In this document: piece by piece, positions 17,401 to 25,229 of the stretch
Layout: every line of letters starts with the position of its first letter
Numbering within the stretch: position 1 is the stretch's first letter
Assembly (NCBI GenBank): GCA_044351265.1
Contig: JBILGC010000001.1
Coordinates: 1-64,000 of the forward strand
From: JAJTFA01 sp044351265
GTDB taxonomy: Bacteria > Bacteroidota > Bacteroidia > UKL13-3
Direction of reading: 5' to 3'
Length of the DNA: 64,000 nt
Translations under genes and position numbers: made by a program
Notes under the pieces: model-generated
The model's input: only the letters and a program-made list of their open reading frames with translations
Databases searched by the model: none
What the model was told of the DNA's origin: nothing

Positions 17401-20400
17401 TGCTCTAGCGTTACATTAGATCCTACAGCATTTACATATCCAATGGCTGAGCGTATGCCTCCACCATTTTTTATAGAAATCCTCACCTGAGGATCATACT
17501 GTTTGGCATACCAAAGATTAGCATCCGAAGTTAAGTTTCCAAAATTCGTTTCTTCTGTTCTCACAAAATTTCTTCTGCCTTCCAGAAACACGTTTGATCT
17601 ACCGAATTTATTGCCATCTTTTGCGGTAATGACAGAACCGATTGCATTACACAATGTTCTCACATTTGCTCCTTTGGTTCCGGTTACAAATGCGCTAGCA
17701 TAAGTGCCCCACAGAGAAGTTACCATAGCGGTATCTGCTACATAAGCGCCATTTATGTTTGAGTCCAGCAAGTTAGGCAACAGTACACCTGCCGTATCAA
17801 AATCGCAAACAAAGCGGCCAACGTATTTCCACTCACTAGTGGTGTTAAGAATTGCCAATGGCTGCCCGTTGTTATTGGTCGTTAGTATCGGGTATCTTTC
17901 GGTAGCCACATGGCCTGGAGTTAACCGGTCATTGCCATCTGCAGTGAATGCATGGTTACCACCTGAAATAATAATATCGACATGACGCAACAGCGGAGCC
18001 AACGCTTTTTCATTGGCAATTTGCTGCAGGTGTGAGAGTAGAATAATTTTATTAATCCCCAACGAACGGAGCGAGTCAACCACAGGTTGAATAATGGCTG
18101 CCAGTGCAGGCATATTATCTGTTGAAGGACCTATGATGGTGGTGGCACCCGGTGAAGAAATGGAAGCAAGCACCTGTGTGGTCGCACCTACAATGCCAAT
18201 GCGCTCACCTCCACGCTCGATAATAACAGAAGGTGCAATACCTCTTTTTTGAGAATTCAGCGTGATAGATGGCGAAGTGCGAAATGCAGTATCTAACAAA
18301 ATCTGATTGGTGTAGAGGTAACTTAAATTTACATCATTGCTAAAGTTCAGGTTGCACGATACAAATGGAAACTGTGCACCTATCCAGCGTTTATCGGCAC
18401 CATTGCTTCGGATGTCCACCCCAATTTGGCTGTTTAATTCTGATGTACCCAAATCAAACTCATGATTTCCTAAAGCTGATGCATTGTATCCGATAGCATT
18501 CATAATAGCAATATCAGGGCGCCCGATGGCAGCGCGGAGCTGACCAGCATTTCCTGGCCAATATGCTGTGGCTGTATTTCGCAATGGAGTTTGCAAAGAG
18601 GCGTCTTCGCCCGATGACATGAATGGACCAGGTAGAATATTATCACCAGAAGAAAGTATGAGTGTATTGGTGTGGCGCTCTTCCAGCTCATCCACAACGG
18701 CTGCAAAATTCGGTGCATCCACTACTGCAGAAACACTGCTCTCCATATCGGATGAATGCAGTACCTGCATTTGATAAGCACTACGTGAATTAACCTGATA
18801 AATGGAAACCGTGCCGCTTACTTCGTTAGAAAGCATAATTAAATCTTTTCCGTTGGGGCTTTCGTTGCGCGGTATAAACACAATGCCTTCAGGACCCAAA
18901 TCGCCAACCGTTGCGAGATTAGCCTGGTTTGGAGTTACGCTGAAGTTTCTGGAATTGATGTATTGAACAAAATAAGGGTTATTGGGATTGGTAATATTAT
19001 ACACAAAGAAACCACCAATACGCTCGAGACCAATAAATGCATAGGTTGAATCTAGGATGCGGCCGATGGTAACTGCTTCAGGTTCCGGGCCTTTATTATC
19101 ACTGCGGTCATCCAATGCATTGGTGGTATGACCTGTATTGAAGTTAGACGGGAAAAGTGCTGCAGTGCGTTGTTCAAACTCATCTTTGCTATCCCATACC
19201 AATGCACCGGTAGTAGCATTCCAGATAGAAAATGAACGGGCACCAAATGTGAATATACTATCAATTCTTCCGTCATTATTAAAATCTCCCCAGCGATTAG
19301 TCACATTTAAGCGACCTAATACACTATCGGTTTTAAGAGCAGCTACTGCTGCAGCACCACCAAATTTTAGGGTATCTAATACGTATGTTGCATTGTTTAC
19401 TCTTACCTCTTCATTATTCGCAGTACCCCAGTCAGCACGGGCATCTCCTTCATTTGCCGTTACCAAGAAGGTTTGACTTCCCACGCGGTAACTTACAATG
19501 CCATCAGGCTGATACATACCAAAAACAGGCAGGTTACGAATATTGATTATGCCGGGTAAAGAAGAAGATTGTCTATCGGATGCATCTAAGCCATTGCCAG
19601 CCAAGTTATGGTTTTTGAAACCTAATGGCAACAAGGCAGTAACTGTTGCTGTGTTTATGTTTACTACTGCCAGCGCGTTATTCTCCTGACAAGTAACCCA
19701 CGCTGTGCTGTTATCGTCAGAAACAGCGATGTATTCCGGTTCAATATCTTCAGCAACTGTTGAGTTGCGTAAGAAAGCACCACCGCTTTGTATTCTTCCT
19801 AAAATGCGGATGTTGGGGTTAATTGTTGCAGGGGCATTGAATGCTGCAAAGCCTGCGGTTTGCACATTCGTTTGTGTAAGCGATGAAGCACCACCAGATA
19901 CATCTATGATAGAAATAGAACCTTCAGGATCTATAGTATATCCCACATTGGGTTCTCCTTCATTGGCACATAATAATTTTTTACCATCCGGAGTAAATAT
20001 AATATGGTCTGTATTCGCACCGGCTTTCACCTTGCTGATGAAATTTCCGTTTGCATCTAAAAATACAATGCTACTAGGGTTTGTTTTGCCGTTCGAATCT
20101 ATTACTGCAATAGCAACCAATCCTTTTTTATTAGTGGTTATAGATGTTACATCAATACCATAAGGTTTAACGGAGATAGTAGAAATCAGAACAGGATTAG
20201 CCGGGTTGGCCATGTTTACAATTCTGAATGAAGTGTCAGGTCCGTTAACTACATACATACGTTTAGTACTAGGATCGTAAGCTGATATTTCAGCTACACC
20301 ACCATTTGAATTGTAGGTACCAATGGAGTACCTGCCTAGAAGCTGCACATTTATTTGTGCTTGTGTATTAAATGGGATCGCGCAAACCAGCGCGCAAATA

Positions 20401-20435
20401 ATACCAAAAAACGAGAGTAAATTATTTCTGCTCAT
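14463..20435 (-). CDS. Giant T9SS-exported beta-propeller/5'-nucleotidase-like metallophosphatase
   Basis: A 1990-residue exported protein. A signal peptide (residues 1-26) is followed by a choice-of-anchor-I-like beta-propeller at about 30-545 (ISAYDPSTKRMYVVNG, NEGEPNVGY, GPEPEAVTIG). A calcineurin-like metallophosphatase comes next, about 555-900 (LHSSDMESSV, SSGDNILPG, ASALGNHEFDLG, ISGGNHAF), then a 5'-nucleotidase C-terminal domain, about 920-1195 (IKNGGGIRSAIG). An OB-like segment (about 1210-1420) and four repeats of about 110 residues precede a T9SS type A sorting domain with NIYPNPFSDELHL. The normal 5'-nucleotidase HD pair is replaced by SSD in the first motif, so metal binding may be altered. 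It probably hydrolyses nucleotides or phosphoesters at the cell surface. Confidence 0.85.
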   Translation of the reverse strand: MSRNNLLSFFGIICALVCAIPFNTQAQINVQLLGRYSIGTYNSNGGVAEISAYDPSTKRMYVVNGPDTSFRIVNMANPANPVLISTISVKPYGIDVTSITTNKKGLVAIAVIDSNGKTNPSSIVFLDANGNFISKVKAGANTDHIIFTPDGKKLLCANEGEPNVGYTIDPEGSISIIDVSGGASSLTQTNVQTAGFAAFNAPATINPNIRILGRIQSGGAFLRNSTVAEDIEPEYIAVSDDNSTAWVTCQENNALAVVNINTATVTALLPLGFKNHNLAGNGLDASDRQSSSLPGIINIRNLPVFGMYQPDGIVSYRVGSQTFLVTANEGDARADWGTANNEEVRVNNATYVLDTLKFGGAAAVAALKTDSVLGRLNVTNRWGDFNNDGRIDSIFTFGARSFSIWNATTGALVWDSKDEFEQRTAALFPSNFNTGHTTNALDDRSDNKGPEPEAVTIGRILDSTYAFIGLERIGGFFVYNITNPNNPYFVQYINSRNFSVTPNQANLATVGDLGPEGIVFIPRNESPNGKDLIMLSNEVSGTVSIYQVNSRSAYQMQVLHSSDMESSVSAVVDAPNFAAVVDELEERHTNTLILSSGDNILPGPFMSSGEDASLQTPLRNTATAYWPGNAGQLRAAIGRPDIAIMNAIGYNASALGNHEFDLGTSELNSQIGVDIRSNGADKRWIGAQFPFVSCNLNFSNDVNLSYLYTNQILLDTAFRTSPSITLNSQKRGIAPSVIIERGGERIGIVGATTQVLASISSPGATTIIGPSTDNMPALAAIIQPVVDSLRSLGINKIILLSHLQQIANEKALAPLLRHVDIIISGGNHAFTADGNDRLTPGHVATERYPILTTNNNGQPLAILNTTSEWKYVGRFVCDFDTAGVLLPNLLDSNINGAYVADTAMVTSLWGTYASAFVTGTKGANVRTLCNAIGSVITAKDGNKFGRSNVFLEGRRNFVRTEETNFGNLTSDANLWYAKQYDPQVRISIKNGGGIRSAIGYVNAVGSNVTLEQTLANPSANKNRGDVSQLDIENSLRFNNGLVIGTVNAAGLRRILEHGISATVPGATPGQFPQVGGVQFSYDSTRARGNEILSLVVTDSAGNRLDTIVRNGLLVGDTTRTFKLVTLNFLYTGGDAYPFPANATNRVNLDTAIKNAGIATFAAIGSEQDAFAEYMGTFHTTNAFNIRDTSLQGDRRIQLLNARPDAIFPETNPATSILQARNTAAPNLVRIRGIVTRAWGRFIYVQDASAAIGVRQSSGAMVDSITTGGLKAGDSVEVIAPRNEFNNYAQIQLASGAYTPANTVIKLASNRPLPAAQTITVKQFLANPESYESELVRIVNLRTASTGNFSASTNYTVWDGTTAGDTTVLRVISAADTEIDDAPALAIPSGQFTFEGTVIQFCSSPSSGCTTGYQLQGVRKSDIILQLSTFNLVGPASGTRLVTSSGNTNNVVINWTRSSNAIRYRWYLDVPSGAFNPGLYSQLSNNSGADTALTLTIAQIDALLGTLGVQQGDSINVKWTVKSFTATDSLNAVQSFNLLLVRQAPAPQLGAFNLLSPANNARLVISSANPGTAVINWTRSTNAIRYRWYLDLPTGNFNPGLYSQLSNNSGADTALTLTIAQIDALLGTLGVQRGDSINVKWTVKSFTNTDSLTAIQAFNLKLVRDRILVTFSLTAPANNSRVVAEAGNTTPVSITWGNGQAVSYKWMATLLTGNFTNPLLVLHSDAAGTATALTLTSGALHATLGALGVKLGDSVTVRWTVFGYRGADSLKASNDFVINLVRKRNLSPFSLLSPADNARITVKDNETTNVVISWQASTSATRYKWMIDLPAGNFTNPIASLLSDNSGTAATLTLTSGAISTLLGNAGVAKGDSINLKWTVRALESNADSILANTSFQLKAVRLKDVNIGLAEELAKGINIYPNPFSDELHLSSELGLPVTYTLIDVTGKVILSGVLENELTLNLAGYANGMYMIMLAHGDAITHHKLIKNQ
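14720..16165 (-). repeat. Four tandem ~110-residue extracellular repeats
   Basis: Four copies of a module inside the giant phosphatase share FxLxxPAxxxR at the start, then W, a ...GNFxxP/GLYS segment, ALTLTxxxIxxLLGxLGV, KGDSINVKWTV and a final LVR. They resemble SusE-type Ig-like modules. The first two are nearly identical: 64 bp at 15542-15605 recur perfectly at 15908-15971. Confidence 0.8.
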
Positions 20436-20521
20436 ATGTGTTTAAATGAGCTACGAAATAGACTTATAAAAGCCACCACATTGTTATGCCGATTTTATAT
20501 TTAAATCAAGCTAATGTTATG

Positions 20522-20529
20522 CAAAGGTA
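20522..20529 (-). promoter_or_regulatory. -7 element TACCTTTG for the giant phosphatase gene
   Basis: An exact TAnnTTTG match on the minus strand lies about 87 bp upstream of the ATG at 20435, inside the divergent intergenic region. A TTG lies 14 nt upstream of it, which is shorter than the usual spacing. Confidence 0.45.
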
Positions 20530-20674
20530 AATTCGATTGAAAACAATTTTTATCATAATCATTTCATTTTTGGCAAATGATATTCAATTAACGTTTACTT
20601 TTCTAAATCATAACAATTTTTAAAGATTCAGATAAATGCAGACTTATTTTTTTGTGACATCTAATTCTTTAAAA

Positions 20675-22561
20675 ATGAAAAAAATATTACTATCAACTTT
20701 TGCCCTATCTTGTATGATGGTTGGCAACGCACAAATTCCATTTCCTGTTAACATCGACACTTCATGGTCAGTTAAAACAGTATGGATGCCAAAAAGCCCA
20801 TTAAAGTATCAAACGATTTTTGTGGGAGGAACCGATACGGTTCAAACTACTGCTACCTACGGAAATGCTGCAGGCTCTACAGCAGCTAAGCAATGGCACG
20901 ATTTTATCGGATTCACTAAAGAAACAGACCCGGCAAAAATTGCTGCTGGAGATTTAGGATGGGTGACAGTAAATCATGAAATGGTAGAAAAAAATGATAA
21001 AGTAGGTGATGGTGGAGGTATGACTGTATTTAAGCTTCGCAGAATAAATGGAAATGTATTGGAGATTGTTCCGCAAAACTTAACAGACGGAAGAAGTGGC
21101 AAATTTTTCAATGTCGATTTTGTTAATACAGTAGGCGAAACCGGAATGAACTGCGGAGGTATATCTGCAGATAATGGCAGAATATGGACAGCTGAAGAGT
21201 GGATGCAATCTAGCAATGCCGGAATTAATGGAGGTGTTCGCGACACAGCAGACTTTACAATAGGTACCACAACACCTGCAGGTTTTCCAGGCTTTAACGG
21301 CAGAACCATTAAGAAATTTCAGAACTTAAACTGGATGGTAGAAATTGACCCTAAACAAGGTAAAGCCATCAGAAAACAATACAACTGGGGCCGGGGAGGC
21401 TGGGAAGGTGGCGTATTGATGAACGACAATAAAACAGTTTATCTGTTTGAAGACGGAACGCCAGGAATGCTTGTTAAATTCGTAGCCAATACTGCCGGTG
21501 ATTTTACCAGTGGTCAACTTTATGTGCACAATGCATCTGCACCAAGCAAATGGGTTACAATTGAAAATAATTTAGATACCTTAATAAACTTGAGAAGTGT
21601 AGCTTTCCGCAGGGGTGCAACCATGTACACCCGTTTAGAGTGGGGTGCAGTAAACAATACAAATGGGAAAATTTACATCACCGAAACCGGTAATGACAAC
21701 CCTGGTACTGCTTTTAAAAGCGGCAACTCAGCGTTTGGCACCATTGCTCCTCATTTAGTTGTAGCTTACAAAAATCGCTATCAGGCTGTAAACGGAAGCG
21801 CATTTCCCGGAACTGATGCAGCTGCTGCAGACTCGGTTAGAAATGGGGCATTCCGCGATTATCACGGACGTGTATTGGAACTAGATCCGGCTACAGGTGA
21901 AGTTAAAACCTATATTGAAGGAGGTCCGCTGCACACAGGTGCAACTTCTCAGGGCGTTTCTTCATATCCTGCTATTCATTTCTCAAACCCTGATGGCTTG
22001 AACTTTGCCTACATTGGCAATAAAACATACATGGTGATACAGGAAGACCTTAACGGACGTAACTGGAACCGTATGCCTGCCGAATACCAGTCGGGAAGCC
22101 AAACAGTGTGTGAATCCTTTTTACTGGATATGAGCATCCCTAATCCTACATTCAGTAATTTGGTGCGTTTCACCGCCTGCCCTCCTGGCGCAGAAATTAC
22201 TGGTGGTATTTTCTTAGATACAAAAACAATGCTTATCAATTCACAACATCCAGATGGCAACAATACATTCCCATACAACAACTCGTTAACTTATGCAATC
22301 AGCGGTTGGGATGGTATAGCTACATCTATTGCCGAATACATGAGCAAAAGCCAAAGTTCTAATTCATTCAGTGCTTATCCAAATCCTGTGGCCACCGAGT
22401 TGACATTAAATAAAGTGAGTGATGTTGCTATATATGATATGACTGGTAAGCGCCTTAAAGTGTTGAGAGATATAATCAAAATCGATATGAGCGATTTGAA
22501 ATCAGGCACCTACCTGATTATGAATACAGAAGGCGAAAAGATAAAAGTAGTAGTAGATTAA
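20675..22561 (+). CDS. PhoX-like (DUF839) secreted phosphatase with T9SS signal
   Basis: A 628-residue exported protein. The signal peptide MKKILLSTFALSCMMVGNAQ begins at ATG 20675, which I prefer to an in-frame ATG 39 bp upstream. The body resembles PhoX/DUF839 beta-propellers: LGWVTVNHEMVEK, ETGMNCGGISADNGRIWTAE, WGRGGWEGGVLMNDNKTVYL and GNDNPG. The N-terminal region has NHE and Asp/Glu-rich loops of the type that bind Ca/Fe in PhoX. A T9SS type A sorting domain ends it (SAYPNPVATELTL, IYDMTGKRL). It is divergent from the giant nucleotidase and upstream of redox genes, separated from them by a terminator-like hairpin. Confidence 0.8.
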   Translation: MKKILLSTFALSCMMVGNAQIPFPVNIDTSWSVKTVWMPKSPLKYQTIFVGGTDTVQTTATYGNAAGSTAAKQWHDFIGFTKETDPAKIAAGDLGWVTVNHEMVEKNDKVGDGGGMTVFKLRRINGNVLEIVPQNLTDGRSGKFFNVDFVNTVGETGMNCGGISADNGRIWTAEEWMQSSNAGINGGVRDTADFTIGTTTPAGFPGFNGRTIKKFQNLNWMVEIDPKQGKAIRKQYNWGRGGWEGGVLMNDNKTVYLFEDGTPGMLVKFVANTAGDFTSGQLYVHNASAPSKWVTIENNLDTLINLRSVAFRRGATMYTRLEWGAVNNTNGKIYITETGNDNPGTAFKSGNSAFGTIAPHLVVAYKNRYQAVNGSAFPGTDAAAADSVRNGAFRDYHGRVLELDPATGEVKTYIEGGPLHTGATSQGVSSYPAIHFSNPDGLNFAYIGNKTYMVIQEDLNGRNWNRMPAEYQSGSQTVCESFLLDMSIPNPTFSNLVRFTACPPGAEITGGIFLDTKTMLINSQHPDGNNTFPYNNSLTYAISGWDGIATSIAEYMSKSQSSNSFSAYPNPVATELTLNKVSDVAIYDMTGKRLKVLRDIIKIDMSDLKSGTYLIMNTEGEKIKVVVD

Positions 22562-22590
22562 TTTTTTCATATTTCAATTCAATTGGTAAA

Positions 22591-22619
22591 CCTGGAGGCA
22601 GCAATGCCTCCGGGTTTTT
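22591..22619 (+). terminator. Intrinsic terminator/attenuator inside the phosphatase-redox run
   Basis: CCTGGAGGCA and TGCCTCCGGG pair around a GCAA tetraloop and are followed by TTTTT. It lies 30 bp after the PhoX-like gene and 27 bp before the peroxidase ATG, with no promoter-like element after it. Confidence 0.8.
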
Positions 22620-22645
22620 GTGTAACTGAAACAACCTGTTTTCTT

Positions 22646-24589
22646 ATGAATATTTTGATCCTTAAACGTGGTTTTGTTTTTATAGTGGTGACTATATTGC
22701 TTGCTACCATTTTCGGTTCGGGACGATATACCGAGCCTGCCAGCCCTAGCACTCAGGTAACGGCTACGTACCAAAACAACTTTCAGGAACTAAAAAAAGC
22801 ATCTGCTGCATTTAATGACTTTTGCCACACTACTCATTCTGAAAAAGAAGTCCAAAAGTTAGTACCTCTCTACTATCAATTGCGTGATGCTTTTAAACGA
22901 ACTGAGTTCATCTGGGAATATTTAGATCCAACCTACGTGAAAGAATGGATTAATGGTGCTCCCCTTCCAAAACTTGATAAGAATGCACCAAGCCTGTTGG
23001 TTATTGATCCCAAAGGGCTGCAGGTTCTTGATGAACTGCTGTTTGGTGATTCCATTGACTGGACAAATCTAAAAAAAATTGCATCTGAGTTAAATGAAGC
23101 CATACAGCAATATCCTATGCAGGGTAAAGTAAACGACAGGCAAATTATTGACGCAACACGCATGGAACTTATTCGCCTATTCACCCTTGGATTAACCGGG
23201 TTTGATGTTCCTGCATCAGACAGGAGCATGCAGGATGCAACTGTTGTATGGAAGGAATTGGAAAAAACTATAATGCTCTATTACAAACCGGTATTTGCTA
23301 AAGATAAGAAGTTGGCAGAATCCATCCGTAAAAAAGCAGAAATGGGCACCATTTACCTGCTTAAGTACCATCAATTTGATGAATTTGATCGATTAAGTTT
23401 TTTAAGAAGCTATGTAAATCCACTGTTTAATGAGTTGCGTATAATGCAGGAATTGCTGGGTATAGAAAGTATTTATGAAACGGTATCAAATACCCGTTTT
23501 GCATTCAATTATCGTGCAGGTAATTTATTTGATAACTCCATTCTTGATGCTTCCACTTACTTACAGATTCCTGATGCCATTCAATCAGCCAAACTTACGG
23601 AACTTGGCCGCTTGCTTTTTTATGATCCTGTGCTCTCCATCAATAACGATAAAAGTTGTGCAAGCTGCCATCAGCCCAGCAAAGCATTTACAGACGGGCT
23701 ACCAAAAAGCAAAGCGTCATCGGGTACTGAAGAAACAGTTGACCGCAATGCACCCACATTAATTAACTGTGTTTACAGCGAACGGTTCTTTTATGATTTA
23801 CGTGCCGATGCTCTCGAAGATCAAATGGAACATGTGGTAGTTAGCGAAAAAGAATTCAATACTACTTTTTTTGAAATTACTTCTAGGCTAGCCAAAAGTA
23901 ATGAGTATAAAAAACGATTTGAAACCTGCTTCCCTATGTATCCTCAACCCATTGGTAAGCAAACAATAGCTTTTGCAATGGCTGCCTATGTTGGCTCACT
24001 CAATAGTTTTAACTCCACATTTGATAGGTATGTACGAAATGAAACCAACAACCTGCCCGAACAAGTAAAACTTGGCTTTAACATATTTATGGGTAAAGCA
24101 GCGTGTGGTACCTGCCACTTTGCACCGGTTTTTAACGGCACCGTACCGCCCTATTATAACGAAAGTGAAACCGAAGTGCTGGGAGTACCTGAAAATCCTT
24201 ATATAAAAGAACTTGTGTTAGACAAGGATGAAGGAAGGATAAAAGGGAAACTCAAAGAGTCTGTTGATTTTTATCGCTACTCATTTAAAACTCCCACGGT
24301 ACGAAATACCGCACTAACAGCTCCGTACATGCATAATGGCGCTTATCGAACGCTAGACGATGTCATAGATTTTTATAATCATGGAGGTGGTGCAGGTATG
24401 GGGCTGCATGTGCCGTATCAAACATTATCACCAGACAGCCTTAATTTAACCGCGAAAGAAATGAACGCCCTCGTTGCTTTTATGCAGAGCTTAACCGATA
24501 CTGTTGGTTTAACATCTGCACCTGCAGCTTTACCAATATTTAATCATGATCCGAAATTAAATAAGCGTACCGTTGGAGACCGCTACTGA
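22646..24589 (+). CDS. Di-heme cytochrome c peroxidase/MauG family protein with helical N-terminal domain
   Basis: A 647-residue periplasmic protein. An N-terminal hydrophobic segment (residues 4-22) acts as signal or anchor. A helical domain of about 300 residues resembles the imelysin-like N-terminus of Bacteroidota peroxidases. The catalytic region follows with two heme-binding CxxCH sites (CASCH near 338-342, CGTCH near 487-491). KTPTVRNTALTAPYMHNGAY marks the CcpA/MauG fold. The family reduces H2O2 or performs MauG-like protein oxidations. The ATG at 22646 is chosen because earlier in-frame starts fall in or before the terminator hairpin. One base separates its stop from the Rieske gene ATG, so they are co-transcribed. 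Confidence 0.85.
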   Translation: MNILILKRGFVFIVVTILLATIFGSGRYTEPASPSTQVTATYQNNFQELKKASAAFNDFCHTTHSEKEVQKLVPLYYQLRDAFKRTEFIWEYLDPTYVKEWINGAPLPKLDKNAPSLLVIDPKGLQVLDELLFGDSIDWTNLKKIASELNEAIQQYPMQGKVNDRQIIDATRMELIRLFTLGLTGFDVPASDRSMQDATVVWKELEKTIMLYYKPVFAKDKKLAESIRKKAEMGTIYLLKYHQFDEFDRLSFLRSYVNPLFNELRIMQELLGIESIYETVSNTRFAFNYRAGNLFDNSILDASTYLQIPDAIQSAKLTELGRLLFYDPVLSINNDKSCASCHQPSKAFTDGLPKSKASSGTEETVDRNAPTLINCVYSERFFYDLRADALEDQMEHVVVSEKEFNTTFFEITSRLAKSNEYKKRFETCFPMYPQPIGKQTIAFAMAAYVGSLNSFNSTFDRYVRNETNNLPEQVKLGFNIFMGKAACGTCHFAPVFNGTVPPYYNESETEVLGVPENPYIKELVLDKDEGRIKGKLKESVDFYRYSFKTPTVRNTALTAPYMHNGAYRTLDDVIDFYNHGGGAGMGLHVPYQTLSPDSLNLTAKEMNALVAFMQSLTDTVGLTSAPAALPIFNHDPKLNKRTVGDRY

Positions 24590-24590
24590 A

Positions 24591-25229
24591 ATGAACAGAG
24601 GTGAATTTATTCGGTTGTTGACAGGAAGTTTAGTAATCCTTAGTGCATGCCAAAAGCAAGAAAACGAGGAGAGTAGCCCGGAGTTGCTTTTTCCAAAAAC
24701 TGGTGATTTCCTTATTAGCGGTTGTGTTAATCCGATAACCATAAATGTGCAAAGCTACTTTTCCGTTCAGCTTTTCGATAGCAGCACCACAAAGCTTCTT
24801 GCAAGCGCAGAGGGAACGGGTACCGCACAACTAATTATACCTGAAGTAAGCGCAGATATTCCCGTTGAGTTATTTATAAACGGGAAGAAAAAAATGTCGG
24901 GATTGCTCAAAAAAATTGGAGGGATAAAAGTTTCATTAACCCCTTACCTAACCTTACTAGATCATGGCATGCCTGCTTTGATCAATACACTATCTGAGCA
25001 AATTGCTCTTTACAAAGATGGTGCAAATAAATTCAGAGCCCTATCCATGATATGTACACACAATGGGTGTGCCATAGCTGTTGCTAATCGTGCGGGTTTG
25101 TTTTGCAACTGCCACGGTTCGGAGTTCACTATTTTAGGACAAGTTCAGAAAGGCCCTGCAGATAAGCCGCTTATAACATATCCGGTTGCATATTATCCCA
25201 ATCATCAGGTAATTGCTATTAGCGCATGA
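24591..25229 (+). CDS. Rieske [2Fe-2S] lipoprotein
   Basis: A 212-residue envelope protein. The N-terminus ends in a lipobox (SLVILSAC), with Cys20 as the likely lipidated residue. The C-terminal third has the Rieske ligands C155-x-H157 (ICTHNGC) and C172-x-x-H175 (CNCHGSEF), so a 2Fe-2S cluster with two His ligands is expected. Residues about 30-130 form a domain I do not recognise. It lacks the disulfide-cysteine pattern of classic bc1 Rieske proteins apart from C160 and C174, which could form that bridge. Its stop overlaps the next start (ATGA), making a coupled electron carrier between two heme proteins. Confidence 0.88.
   Translation: MNRGEFIRLLTGSLVILSACQKQENEESSPELLFPKTGDFLISGCVNPITINVQSYFSVQLFDSSTTKLLASAEGTGTAQLIIPEVSADIPVELFINGKKKMSGLLKKIGGIKVSLTPYLTLLDHGMPALINTLSEQIALYKDGANKFRALSMICTHNGCAIAVANRAGLFCNCHGSEFTILGQVQKGPADKPLITYPVAYYPNHQVIAISA

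Noticed and set aside
22583..22645. Upstream ATG for the di-heme peroxidase
   Set aside because: It lies before the terminator hairpin at 22591-22619 and would add 21 residues before a good signal peptide; the ATG at 22646 is preferred.
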